Positions 21,669-31,549 of a stretch of DNA of 45,426 bases are shown one piece after another (position 1 is the first letter of the stretch; each line of letters starts with the position of its first letter). The DNA lies in the NCBI GenBank assembly GCA_003427395.1, contig BFEA01000025.1, forward strand, positions 949,625 through 995,050, read 5' to 3'. The stretch is from Chara braunii. Its lineage: Eukaryota; Streptophyta; Charophyceae; Charales; Characeae. The translations under genes were made by a program, and so were the position numbers. The notes under the pieces were generated by a model. It was not told where the DNA came from, ran no database searches, and saw nothing but the letters and a program-made list of their open reading frames with translations.

Positions 21669-22373
21669 CGCCTGCTGTCAGGCGGCTGCCTACCAGCCTA
21701 AAGCACCCTTTTAACGGACAAAGACGTTTTTTTGGCATGTTTTCCTTGATCCTGCACCTCTTTGTGTGAATGCATGTGACTATGTGGCTTGAAAGGGGGG
21801 TGCCTGTTTTACTTGGTCCCTTACTAACCTCGGAACGAGCAGGGGTGACCACCCGGAAGAAGCTCGCAGGCAGGAGCTGATGCGAACGTGAGAATAAGAA
21901 AATTCCAAGGGGCGGGGTAACTACTCAGGTCAGAGAAATTCGTCATGGAAGGGGCGAATGCTCAATAAGCGTGATTGCGGTAGAGAACGTTGCGCCCACC
22001 AAAGGACTACACGCCAGATGAACAGGTTTGCAGTGGTGGGGCCGGGGGTGGTCGATAATGGTGTCTTGAGGAAGCCGGTTCAAAATTCCCACGAGAAGGG
22101 TTGTGCTGTGTGCAAAAGTCTGGGTCATCCGGAATCGAATGGTAAACGGGTGGTGACAGTCTTGGTGGGCTGGGCGACGTTCGTGGAAGAATCTAAAGCG
22201 ACTGATCTAACAAGAGGCTAAGGGGAGATGGGATTGACAGATGGAGCGGTTAGCCTTACCAGCGCAGGGTGGGCCAAGAGGGATCGGATAAGCTCACATG
22301 ACCAGGGATGACTGATGAACAGCCTCTACGGCTGACCGAGGAACGAGATGAGAGCTGGGGAGGGAGGAAGGAT
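21669..22373. other. Intergenic, no feature recognised
   Basis: About 700 bases with only short overlapping frames on both strands and no repeat shared elsewhere in the window. Confidence 0.45.
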
Positions 22374-22565
22374 GACTTGAGCTGCCGCGGCGAGTCCACA
22401 GTTCAGTTCTTGGACGTACTCCCCACAACCGTTCCAATCAGAGAAAAACGAGAGGGGCTGAGGCCCGAGGGTGAATGGCCTGCGCTGCCACAGCAAGTAC
22501 ACAATTCAGTTCTTGGAAGTACTCCCCAACCGTCCCAATCAGAGGAGGGCGAGAAGGACTGAGGC
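22374..22565. repeat. Two-copy tandem repeat, ~100-bp period
   Basis: Both units contain 'cagttcttgga.gtactcccc', 'aaccgt.ccaatcagag' and end in 'ctgaggcc' (about 22466 and 22565). Confidence 0.8.
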
Positions 22566-22569
22566 CGAA

Positions 22570-23200
22570 GTAGCAGAAGTTGAACGGACGAGTGAAGGCG
22601 GCAAGGGAGGAAGCGGGAGCAAGAAACACCGAGGGAGAATGCGCAAGGACCAGTGATTTTTATCCCAGAGTTCGCGAAGGTGAGCTTGCAACTGGGTGGA
22701 GGGGATCAAGGCGGGAAGTTTGGAAAATCTTGAGATTTTCGAAACTCATATGATAAAGGCCCGGAAGAAAGCGGGAGCAAGAAACATTTAGGGAGAATGC
22801 GCGAGGACGAGTGGCTTTAATCTCAGAATCTGCAAAGGTGAGCTTGCGATTGGGTAGAAGGAATCGAGGCGGGAAAGTGGAAAAATTTCGAGATTTTAGG
22901 GGCTCGAATGACGAAGGCAAGGGAGAGAATGGGGGCATGAAGCACCCAGGGAGAGCACATGAGGGCAAACGACTTCAATCCTAGAATCAGCAAAGGAGGA
23001 GATGTGATTAGGAGGTGAGAATCAAGGCGGGAATTTAGGAAAATAGAGATTTTCGGAACTCGCATGAAGAAGGCGAAGAGAGAGCAGGAAACGCACCGGG
23101 AAGCTATGGAGGGCACGCCACTTCGATCCGAGCGGCAGGAAAGGAGAACTTGTGATTGGAAAGGAAGTTTCAAGGTGAAAATGATTTAAAAAATACACAT
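22570..23200. repeat. Tandem repeat, ~150-160-bp period, about four diverged units
   Basis: Anchors of the type 'gggagcaagaaaca...gggagaatgcgcgagga' recur near 22613, 22771, 22931 and 23078. Each is followed by 'gcaaaggtgagcttg.gattgg' and 'gaatcaaggcgggaa....gagattttcg'. The units are too diverged to be recent. Confidence 0.75.
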
Positions 23201-23375
23201 ATAGCTCGGGGAGGTGAGTTCGGCCGAGGGGGGTTTTGAAGAGAAAAGGAGTATAAAAGAAAGGGAACGAGCGTGGAAAAAAAAAAAGGGCGGGGGGGAA
23301 AGGTTCCTTTCCTGATGCACGAGTCAGTCGCTCGAACGTACTGGAGCCCAGAGAAACGGCCGACCGGGTACTGGT

Positions 23376-23376
<1 letters not shown>

Positions 23377-23435
<59 letters not shown>
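23377..23435. repeat. (GA)n microsatellite
   Basis: About 58 bases of uninterrupted GA. Confidence 0.95.
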
Positions 23436-23438
<3 letters not shown>

Positions 23439-24476
23439 GCAGAGCAGAGAGAAGGGACGTGCGGAGAGAGTGTGTGGGCAGGTAGGATGGAACGATCAGA
23501 GAGCACGGGTGATCTCTGCGGTATCCGAGTCCATCGTAGGGGAACAAGACGGAGAGAGAGAGGAAGAAGAGGAGAGAGGAGAGACGCGCGGAGGAGCGCT
23601 AGAGGGAGCAGGCACGCAGTCGAGAACAGTCGGAGCGCACAGGTGATCTCTACGTCGCTCGGGGCACCGCCTGCACTTCGAACGGTTAACGCTCCTCCTA
23701 CGCACGTGAAGCCACTGTCAGCTTAGCGCGCATGGTAGCCGGAGCTTGAGCGCTGGAAAGGAAGAACCGCCGCCGTCGATTTGAGCTCAATGACCACGGG
23801 TGGCCGCGGGGAATGATTCTCGTCGGTGAATGGGGGCGTTGCCACTAGCCATTTGCGGCTGTGAGTGACGACCTGGTAGCGGAGGACACACCGGGTGAGC
23901 GCGTCAGGCGTCCCTCCTTTGGGAAGGCTCTGCGCAGTGGTGTAGTTATTCCCTTGTGCGTGAGTGCGCTCCGATCACGCCGCCTGGGCGTTGATGAATG
24001 AGAGAGAGTCTGCGAGGTTCTAGTTCTTGCCTATACTACGTGAGATTGAAGGGCGACGAGCGAAGGATAGCACGCTCTCTTGAGGACTTGCTCGGGAAGC
24101 GATGAAAGCTCTTGGACAGTGATCTGGCGGAGTGGAGCTGGGAACTCTTAACCGTGGGCCGTCGGGTATTGCGACTCGATCAGAGAATGGTTGGCCCCCC
24201 CCTGAGGCGGCCCTAGGCGCCGTTTTTGCGCGGCTCGGTTGCCATCGCCAATCACCGTTGGAGGGGGATAGCCACGTGAGTTATGGTGCAAGCGGTGTGC
24301 CAGCTTCAGCTGCTCTCCAATTCCTGATCTTGTACTTCACTTCCAGGGGGGGGACCACTGGCAGGGGCCTGTTTTTGTCACGTAGCGGGCGTTCATCCGC
24401 CGCTTCGACCTCTACAGGGGCTCTGCGGCTCCGTCGTATGGATGCGAGTGCGTGTTCGTTGCTCTCGCTCCCCGTC

Positions 24477-24490
24477 TGAAGGAGGGAGAA

Positions 24491-24521
<31 letters not shown>

Positions 24522-24528
24522 GAGAGAC

Positions 24529-24561
<33 letters not shown>

Positions 24562-24610
24562 GAGAGAAAGAGAGAGGAGGAAGGGAGAAAGAAAAAGGGG
24601 GAGAAAAAGC
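24477..24610. repeat. Purine tract, (GAGAAA/GAGA)n
   Basis: About 130 bases that are nearly all A/G, built from gagaaa and gaga units with mirror symmetry. Such tracts can adopt triplex (H-DNA) structure. Confidence 0.9.
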
Positions 24611-24727
24611 GATAATCGACTCGTTCGGAGGAATTAGTTCGTTGTCGCTACTGACCAGGAGCTTCGTCTATTCTAAGACTCGTAGTCGCGGTGCGGGCGC
24701 CGAGCGATGAGGAGAAGGGGGAAGGAC

Positions 24728-24749
24728 TTTTTTTTTTTTTTTTTTTTTT
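24728..24749. repeat. Poly-T tract (22 T)
   Basis: Uninterrupted T run, followed shortly by a (GA) run at about 24774-24808. Confidence 0.95.
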
Positions 24750-24868
24750 ACCCGTTCTATCCAGGGCTGCTCGAAAGAGAGAGAGAGAGAGAGAAGAAGA
24801 GAGAGAGTGGGAGAGGAAGAAAGGGGGGAAGTGAGGGGAAGAGCAGCCTCAGACTTCCCGTCGTCTAG

Positions 24869-25410
24869 GCCAGCTCAGTCAATGCATAGCTCTTTTCTCT
24901 TTGCAGTACCACTGGTTTTGTTCTCTCGGAACTGTTTATCTGAGGTCGTCTGGGCCAGCTCGGTCAATGCTCGAGCTCTTTTCTTTTTTGCAGTACCGCT
25001 GGTTTTGTTCTCTCATAACTGTTTATCTGAGGTCGTCTGGGCCAGCTCGGTCAATGCTCGAGCTCTTTTCTTTTTGCAGTACCATTGGTTTTGTTCTCTC
25101 GGAACTGTTAATCTAAGGTCGTCTGGCTGAGACTGGCTCAGCTCAGTCAATGCTCGAGCTCTTCTCTTTTTGCTATGCCACGGACTTTGTTCTCTCGGAG
25201 CTGTTAATCTGAGCTCGTCTGGCTCTGCTCGGTCAATGCTGGCTCATTTCCTTTTGCAGCGCCACTAACTTTGTTCTCTCGGGACTGTTAATCTGAGCGA
25301 GTATGGCTCGACACGAACAGTACTAGGGCATGTTCCACCCTCCTTTTTTTTTCCTGATTGTTTGCAGCGCCACCGGCTATGTCCTCTCGGACTTGTAGAT
25401 CTGACAGACT
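24869..25410 (+). repeat. Tandem array, ~85-88-bp period, six units
   Basis: Units start with gccagctcggtcaatgctcg at about 24869, 24954, 25041, 25135 and 25221, with a degenerate sixth from about 25304. Each contains a pyrimidine run ending in 'ttttgcag', then 'taccactgg..ttgttctctcgg.actgtta.tctgag'. Units 2 and 3 are nearly identical; units 5 and 6 are increasingly diverged. The array lies directly upstream of the candidate primer-binding site and could be inside an LTR or the 5' flank of the gypsy element. Confidence 0.9.
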
Positions 25411-25491
25411 GACACCACCTGGCTAACCTTGTCAAAATTGAGTAACGGGCCGGAGACAATGAAAAGAGACAATTAGGTGCTTACTCATGGC

Positions 25492-25501
25492 TGGCGACTC
25501 C
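25492..25501 (+). promoter_or_regulatory. Candidate tRNA-Arg primer-binding site
   Basis: TGGCGACTCC is complementary to the 3' end of a plant-type tRNA-Arg (ending in ggagtcg plus CCA), the primer class used by Ogre-type gypsy elements. It follows 'ttactca' four bases upstream, and LTRs typically end in CA. The match covers only ten bases before diverging, and no second LTR is available in the window to confirm the LTR edge. Confidence 0.35.
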
Positions 25502-27281
25502 TAAGGAACTAAGGGAAACAACCTGCGGTGTATCGGAGCCCGGCTTGAGAGCCCCTAACCGACAAGTCGGTGTCGTTGCCGGGGATGGGCTTTCTCCCAC
25601 GGCCTCGGCCAGCTCAAGGACCACGGTGTGAGGGAGGACGTGCGTGACAGGTGGTGGAGGGTTCTTTCTTCCAAATATCGGCATCAAGGTCTTCGGGGCT
25701 TTTATAGGCATCTTGTCACTTCGTTTTCGGCATCGGCTTCTTCAACGCGTCGAAGGGGTTTTCTTCGGTTTCAATTTGACGGCCCGCGCGTCAACCTTTC
25801 GGCGTCGTTTTGACTGCATTCGGGTAGGGGTTCTATTGGGGCTTTTGTTTTGACGTGGGGTTGTTAGGGCGCGGGGGACTTGGGGTGGTGGAAATTTCTT
25901 CGGTTTTTGCAGGTCCGTTCCGGCCCCGCTTGCGACTTCGGCCCCTGGCTACTCCAACATAACCCAGGTCAGATTCTTGCTGGGGGGGGTGTGGCCTAAT
26001 TTTTGTGAGTGTTTGTTTCTAAAAACCCATAAATTAAGAGGTTAAAACAGTTTACCTGTGGGGATCGAATGAGGGGAAAGAACAATTGAAGAAGGGGAAG
26101 ACGAGCCATACGGGAAAATTGTCTAAGTGGGTCCGCGCGTGGGGGAGAGATAGTGGGAACAAAGGGGAGAGAAGAAAGGGGGGCTCAAGGGGGCCTAGGG
26201 GCGCCATCGGGTTGGGATACAAGAGGGCAGATCCGAAGGGAAAGGGGCATCCCCAACATTCCTGACCCTCTTGGGTTGTGGGCATTGCCTACACGGTTAG
26301 GGACCTCCGTGAGGGAACGGGCTCCTCGAGAGGGGGTTGGGTTTTCGGTTCTCGATCCGAGGGGGTTGTGGACAGGGCCTGCGAGAGACACTACTCCCGC
26401 GAGGGAGCAGGGTTCTCAAGCAGGGACTGTCCGGGACTTGGGAACAAGGAGGGTGGTGCTTAGGGTTCCAGTGCAAGGGGGCGAGGGGATACAAACCGTC
26501 GTTGAAAGCGAGAGGGGGAGGGGTCCAGTTTGGGAAGAAGAAGCGAGGGACGCGTGGGGCACCTTGGACGAGGGGTCGGAGGACGAATCCTGGGAGGACC
26601 GGTGTCTTGCCGATTTCTCGGACTCGGATCTCGGGGATTATTGGAACTACGAAAACGAATTATGAAGGAATCAAGGACCACAAGGTACATATTGGTAACT
26701 GCCTAACCTGAGAGACTCTTTCTAAAGCTCTACTTCCCCACCCCTTTTCTTTGAATACACCGATTAAATTCTTTGATTCCAAGAGAGAAAAGAGTCAGCC
26801 GGTGGCGAAAAAGGAGGGAACGAAGTGAGAAGAGTTCACGATACGAGAAGGAGAATGGAAGGGAGTAGACAAGCTAGAGATCACTGATCAATAGGCGGAT
26901 AAAGTCCTGAAACCCGGGTAATTCCACGCTCGAGGTGGGCCGAGTAGGGGCGTGGTTCCGGATAGGCTAACTTAGGACTAGGGGTCAGTTCGGTGGGGGA
27001 CATAAGGCGCGGGTGTGTGACTGCGGTCAAAGACTGACTCCGGAGAGGGGGTTGCCACCCTTCTTCGGGGATAACCTGTGTTCGCGGCTAGTCCTTATAC
27101 CTGAAAGTGGGAGGGCCTCTCAGCGGCGGAGGACAAGAAGGTAGCCGAGTGAGACGACGTTCCTTCTCATGTCCATTTGATTCTGCTGGGCTCACAGACA
27201 CCTTCTTCTTGCAAGGTGGGGGTGGTCACTTGAGTGGTCGAAAGTAAAGGTGACCAAAATATCTTTCTTTGATTAGGGTGA
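25502..27281 (+). other. Leader region of the element; one doubtful acidic frame
   Basis: A 171-codon plus frame (26153-26665) begins with GTG, is Gly/Arg-rich and ends acidic (SEDESWEDRCLADFSDSDLG, stop at 26663-26665). It could be a real first gene of the chain, but I cannot support a start. The rest (26666-27281) is G-rich with no frame of note. A pyrimidine run with 'ttcttcttgcaag' near 27206-27218 would serve as a splice acceptor. Confidence 0.35.
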
Positions 27282-27634
27282 ATGAGCCTAGAGGCGGTCC
27301 TGGGAGGGATTACCGTGAGTAGTTACGTGGCGTCGACGTGTGGTGCTATACCTTCCATCTGTGGACGGAGGATTTCGACGTTGCCATCTATGTAGAGGAG
27401 GGGCGAGATCAGGGGGAGAATTTCCTACGAGGATGGGAGGAGGCGGTAGGCAACTCTCGTATGGAAAGGGGGGAGCTGCGAGAATACGGGTATAGATACG
27501 TCTACTCGCCAGGGTACCGGATTTACCCTAGGGAAGGCCGACATGCCCTGGTGATTCCGGACGCTTATCTCGACGGGTCGGATGGGTAGAGAGTGTTGGT
27601 CGCAATCGTAGAGGAGATAGTAGGGCGTCTATGA
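27282..27634 (+). pseudogene. Accessory gene A1, broken paralogue of A2
   Basis: It starts ATG at 27282 (MSLEAVLGGITVSSY...). A one-base loss relative to A2 just before VWCYTF (about 27325-27335) shifts the frame. The second part reads WCYTFHLWTEDFDVAIYVEE, RGWEEAVGNSRMERGEL and LVIPDAYLDGSDG. There a TAG (27587-27589) stands where A2 has Trp (GSDGWKVLV versus GSDG-stop-RVLV). The frame then continues to a TGA at 27632-27634 that overlaps the A2 ATG (ATGA). About 117 residues if repaired. No known family; function unknown. Confidence 0.6.
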
Positions 27635-28012
27635 GCTTAGGGGTTTTGGAGTTTGAGTCGGCGGGCATTAGCGTGGGTAGCTATGGGGGTATAGACGTGT
27701 GGTGCTACAACTTTTACCCGTGGACCGGGGATTTCGATATAGCACTTTACGTAGAACTTGAAGAAGGGACTGATCAAGAGGAAGCCTTCCTGAATAGTTG
27801 GGAAGAAGCAGTTGGTCATGCTCGGCTAGAGAGGGAACTTTTAGGGCATTACGGGATTAGATATTTTTGTACACTAAGGTGGCCGAACTTTACGAAGAGG
27901 GGAGCAACCCGCACCCGTGATACCGGAGGCATACCTGGACGGGTCGGATGGTTGGAAGGTGTTGGTGGGGATCGTCAAGAAGGTAGTGCAAAGCCAGAGG
28001 GGGCATGGTTAG
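27631..28012 (+). pseudogene. Accessory gene A2, paralogue of A1
   Basis: It starts ATG at 27631, overlapping the A1 stop. Residues 24-44 read DVWCYNFYPW, GDFDIALYVE; later LNSWEEAVGHARLEREL parallels A1. A frameshift near 27895-27907 displaces the C-terminal part, which in the corrected frame reads VIPEAYLDGSDGWKVLVGIV and ends at TAG 28010-28012. The B1 ATG lies at 28005, an 8-base overlap. Length about 127 residues. The A1/A2 pair shows a tandem gene duplication. I do not recognise the family; the Trp-rich core suggests a small folded protein. Confidence 0.6.
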
Positions 28013-28739
28013 GATTGTGGAAGGGTTTGACGACGGTAGGATAAAGGTCGAGAAGGCAGATCTTCTCAAAGAGCGAGAGTGCTTTAGTGTCGCCTTTGAC
28101 CATCGTACAGAGAGGTACCTGGCCGGGCGAGAAAGAGGGGTGGAACTTGAGAAGGGAGTTTTTCTTTGGGCAAGGTTCGCCGTGGGCATTTGGGAAGGAG
28201 ATCAGTGGACCAGGAATAAACCCAGGAACGGAGGAAAGGTCCGACGGGCGGCGGTTCGTGCTGAGGGAACAATCTATCTAAGTCGAGAGGCTTGGGTTGA
28301 GTACGTCACCCACTGGGCCTTAGGGTGGTATCGGGCGGACCACTGGGAAGTATGCGCAGGATCTATACTAAGGCGGATCTTCGAGGAGGTGCCTCTTCGG
28401 CACAACTTTCCGTTTCCCTTGCGAATAACTTATGCTCGGGACGAGAAGTATAGTCGTGTCACGGGTTGCATCCAGGCTATATTTCCTTCTTACGTCTTCA
28501 GGAGAGTGTGTGGAGAGGGAGCCGCGTATGAGAAGGTCGTGAGGTCTATAAGGCGAGAAAGAAGGCGGGGGTTGTCCTTTCGTTCGCTCCATTGGTTCTA
28601 TTCCTATTGTGTGGACAACCCGGTGCCGTACGGAGTTAGGGCCGAATCCGAGAGAGGATATCTCTAGAATCGGAGCGAGACTGTGAGGGCGGGAGAGACT
28701 ACCGTTACCAGAGGGTATTCGGAGCCCGCCAAAAGATAG
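28005..28739 (+). CDS. B-family accessory gene B1
   Basis: Opens ATG at 28005 inside the end of A2. Product of 220 residues to the TAG at 28665-28667; the frame then stays open to TAG 28737-28739, ten bases before B2, so the first TAG may be an acquired stop. B-family blocks: GVFLWARFAVGIW (about residue 52), GTIYLSREAWVEYVTHWALG (about 88), AIFPSYVFRRV (about 158) and HWFYSYCVDNPVPYG (about 197). The equivalents in B3 are YVWVQA, ATIFLDEDMW, GLPQFLTRSF and GLYTRCVDAGVPPG. Basic overall, without signal peptide or membrane segment. Unknown function. Confidence 0.7.
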
Positions 28740-28749
28740 GTTAGCATGA

Positions 28750-29420
28750 ATGGTTCTATCTAGCAGGGGCATCGGCAGGTTTGTCGAGTTCCCTCTAGAC
28801 GAGCGAGGGTTGTGTAGTTTAGTTCCGAGCAACGGAGGGGTCCCCAATTGGAGAAGGTTAGAAGGGGGAGAGATTACGGACGGAGGAAATTTCGTGTGGA
28901 TAGAGTCAGAAGAGGCGGAAGGGAGAACGACTGGGGTGCATCTCAAAATCACAGCGATAATCTTCATCCAGCCAAAGGCTTGGTCAAAGGTTATAGTACC
29001 CCTCGTCTTAGGCCAAGGGGGTGGGCTGGACCTGTTAATCGGAGAGGCTAGAAAAGTTAGAAGGAGGTGGGTAGATAGGGTCCGGAAGGAGTTTAGGTTT
29101 GTGGCAATAGAGGCAGAGAGGTTCGTTAGGGCAGGTGAGCTCCCAAGGGTGAGTTATCCGGTGACCGCGTGGGTCCCGGGCTTTGTGTTCTCGGGGGTGA
29201 ACGAAGAAAGAGTGGTGAAACTCCTGGAAAGAGGAGGGAGTTTATGATTACCATTTGGGGCTCTGTGCATACTGTACACACATTGTGTCGATCAGGGAAT
29301 CCCTCCGCGAGGGAAGCTCTGGGGTATTTTCAGGAGGTTAGGGTCTTTGGAAAAACCTGTTACCCTCTCGCCAGAGAGATACCGCGAGTGGGTTTTCAAA
29401 ATGGCACCTGTAGATGGTGA
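28750..29420 (+). pseudogene. B-family accessory gene B2 with in-frame TGA
   Basis: ATG at 28750 (MVLSSRGIGRFVEFPLDERG). Blocks: NFVWIES, AIIFIQPKAW, LVLGQ, GELPRVSYPVTAWVPGFVF, EERVVKLLERG. A TGA at 29245-29247 interrupts, but the same frame goes on with LCILYTHCVDQGIPP, which matches B3 LYTRCVDAGVPP. The stop is therefore a mutation and not the gene end. The true end is uncertain. A TGA in a neighbouring frame at 29418-29420 overlaps the B3 ATG (29414), while the frame used by the blocks runs to about 29466. About 223 codons. Confidence 0.65.
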
Positions 29421-30136
29421 GGTTTGTGCTCAGCGACAACGGAGTGGTAGAGGCGATAGAAGCCGGTGACGGCGAAAAAGTCTTGATCCCAGGGGACCCT
29501 CGCGTGACGCCCTACTGGATGAGTGTTGAGAAAGGAGGGGTCATCCGGGAAAGCGCCTACGTGTGGGTTCAAGCTCGCAGGCTTACCTGGAAGGAAGGGG
29601 TGCAAGGAGGGGGTCTGCCTGACCTCGGTCGGTTCCTCGAGATCCGGGCTACAATCTTCCTCGACGAGGATATGTGGGCCGAGATTTGGAGGGGTTTGGT
29701 AACTGGCCTAGAGACCCATACGGAATACCGCGAGTCCGCGAGGCAGTTAGCGAACAATCTGGTACTGAGCGAGGAAGGGACCTTCAAGTCCTGGACACTG
29801 GTGTCCTTCGCCGAACCGGGCGAGGTCCCCCGGGCATCCGGGGTGCTCCACGCAGGCCTACCCCAATTCCTGACACGTTCATTCTTGCGGGACCCGGAAG
29901 AGAGAGTGGTGGCGATACTCAGAGCCGCTCAGGAATCCGGAGTGCGGACGAGAGGGTTGTTCGGGCTCTACACGCGGTGTGTGGATGCTGGGGTTCCCCC
30001 TGGGGGAGAACTAATCCCTATATTCGAAAGGTTGAGAAAATTTGAGGGGGTCCGGGCTCACGTCGCTGACGTCCCGTACGCCCGCCTCTTTGGGGAAGAG
30101 CAGGTGGCAAACCTGCGGGGATACGAAGCTCGATGA
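29414..30136 (+). CDS. B-family accessory gene B3 (intact)
   Basis: The cleanest member: 240 residues without interruption, ATG 29414 to TGA 30134-30136. Blocks: SAYVWVQARR (about 47), FLEIRATIFLDEDMWAEIWR (about 76), LVTGLETHT (about 96), PGEVPRASGVLHAGLPQFLT (about 136), DPEERVVAILRAAQESGVR and GLFGLYTRCVDAGVPPGGEL (about 183). Its stop overlaps the B4 start as ATGA. No transmembrane segment or signal peptide; mixed alpha/beta composition. No known domain recognised. It would be the best query for a remote-homology search. Confidence 0.75.
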   Translation: MVRFVLSDNGVVEAIEAGDGEKVLIPGDPRVTPYWMSVEKGGVIRESAYVWVQARRLTWKEGVQGGGLPDLGRFLEIRATIFLDEDMWAEIWRGLVTGLETHTEYRESARQLANNLVLSEEGTFKSWTLVSFAEPGEVPRASGVLHAGLPQFLTRSFLRDPEERVVAILRAAQESGVRTRGLFGLYTRCVDAGVPPGGELIPIFERLRKFEGVRAHVADVPYARLFGEEQVANLRGYEAR

Positions 30137-30872
30137 TAAGGGGGATCCCCGGAGCTCTTTGGGCCTCAATAGAACCTATAAGAGGGGAATCGGAGGTTGT
30201 CCACAATTCGTTGCCCAAGGAGAGCCGAGCGAATCAGACGAGGGTCATTCGAAGAGAAGTGGCCGAGATCCGCCAAGGGAAGGCGTTCGTTCGGCTGACG
30301 GTGAGTAGCAGGGAGAGGTTGGTGATCGGTGAGGGCAACGTGTTCCTTTCTAAGGAGGGTCTCCTGGAGGTAGTCTGCAACTTGAAGTTGGGGGAGGATC
30401 CGCTCATAGACGCACGGGCGGCACAGGACCGCCAGGAGAAGCTTGTGGAAGAGGCAAGTCCTCAAGAGAGGTACCAAATGATATATCGGGTGACCTACAC
30501 GGGTTGGGAAGAAGTACCTCGTCGGAGTCCCTCGTCAGAGTCCCTCGTTTTATCCTTAAGCGAGTTTATCCCTCCGAAGCAGTCAAAAGGGCGGTGGAAC
30601 GCAGGATATCGATCTTGAGTCAATTCCAGTTCACTCGGTCGGATCTGCACTCCCTATTAACGTGGTGCCTTCAAAACCCGTACGAGGACAATTGGTCGTC
30701 GTTAGAAGGCCTGGGCTACGCCTTCGAAGGTTAGGGCCAACACGTAAAGGTGTCAACCATCACGTGGAGGTACTTGGTAAAGATCTGTGAGACAGGATTG
30801 GAGGGATTAGACCCGTCGGATCTCATACAAATAGCAATTGCGTGTCGGCGAAGGGACTTGGGGCATGAGTGA
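30133..30872 (+). pseudogene. B-family accessory gene B4 with frameshift and TAG
   Basis: ATG 30133 overlaps the B3 stop. Blocks: AFVRLTVSSRE, GEGNVFLSKEGLLEVVCNLK, LGEDPLIDARAAQDRQEKL, GWEEVPRR. A 13-base tandem duplication (cgtcRgagtccct, near 30512-30540) shifts the frame. The continuation reads VRVPRFILKRVYPSEAVKRA, DLHSLLTWCLQNP, matching the VP.F and LYT.CV blocks of B3. A TAG at 30732-30734 is followed by open frame (HVKVSTITWRYLVK... to GHE) up to TGA 30870-30872. That TGA overlaps the next start (ATGAGTGA). About 246 codons if repaired. Confidence 0.65.
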
Positions 30873-31065
30873 GCCGGACACCAGAGAGCTGGTGGGGCTA
30901 GAGAGGGTAAGGGCAGAGGTATATAGAATCCTGACCCTTTGTTGGGAGGAGGAGAGGAGAGTTGGGCAGGGATCCTTGCGAAGGATCAAGTTGCTTGAGG
31001 CGGTCACGATTAGGATCCTAGATGAGCTAACGGACGGGCTGCTTCGAGAGGGGGGAACGGCATGA
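30865..31065 (+). CDS. Small accessory gene C1
   Basis: 66 residues, ATG 30865 to TGA 31063-31065. Contains RELVGLERVRAEVYRILTLC and RRIKLLEAVTIRILDELTDG, a charged amphipathic, probably helical protein. Both ends overlap neighbours (8 bases with B4, ATGA with C2). This positional fit is the main reason to accept so short a frame. Family unknown. Confidence 0.5.
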   Translation: MSEPDTRELVGLERVRAEVYRILTLCWEEERRVGQGSLRRIKLLEAVTIRILDELTDGLLREGGTA

Positions 31066-31541
31066 GAACTACCTATGCCTCTAACTCAATAACGTGGGAG
31101 TTGGAGACGCGAGACGACGGGCCTGAAGTCAATAAGGGGAGGGGAGGAGCGGAGCTTAGCCCGGGTCTTGGGGAAGACCAAGTAGCGCGAGCCAAAAAGG
31201 AGTTCCTCGCCAAAGTTCGACGCCTAACCTTGTAGAAAAGGAGGTCCAGGACCACCTTAGCTAGGTTTTCGGTCTTCATTAAAAAGGCGATAAGGGTTCG
31301 GTTCTCTAGAACTTGGAAGGAAACCTTAACTGAGGTCGAGAGGAGGTTTGAGGAGGACTCTAGGTGGCTCGGGAATCCCTCCGAAGTTAGGGTGCACCTA
31401 GTCGAGGCGTGTTTCTGGGATAGGACGGGAGAGTACTAGAAAGCTTTACATCGGACGATACTCGATCAAGGCGAAGGCTCTCGAGAGAGGTGTGAGGACT
31501 CGCTAGTCAAGGCCGCAGAAAGATTGGCTCGGGTAAGGTAA
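31062..31541 (+). pseudogene. Accessory gene C2 with two in-frame TAG codons
   Basis: Starts ATG 31062 overlapping the C1 stop; one frame stays open to TAA 31539-31541 except for two TAGs (about 31233 and 31437). Segments: AKKEFLAKVRRLTL, stop, KRRSRTTLARFSVFIKKAIR, TWKETLTEVERRFEEDSRWL, ACFWDRTGEY, stop, KALHRTILDQ, VKAAERLARVR. About 159 codons, strongly basic and helical. Both TAGs can be explained as Trp (TGG) codons hit by G-to-A, but no paralogue is present to prove it. B5 starts 8 bases later. Confidence 0.5.
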
Positions 31542-31549
31542 GCCTGTCA

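Larger units (their letters stand above)
23201..24868. other. Intergenic, about 1.7 kb, microsatellite-rich
   Basis: Apart from the GA tracts and the T run listed separately, there is a G/C-rich non-repetitive stretch at 23700-24470. The plus frame at 24132-24479 (115 residues) there has no motif. Confidence 0.4.
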
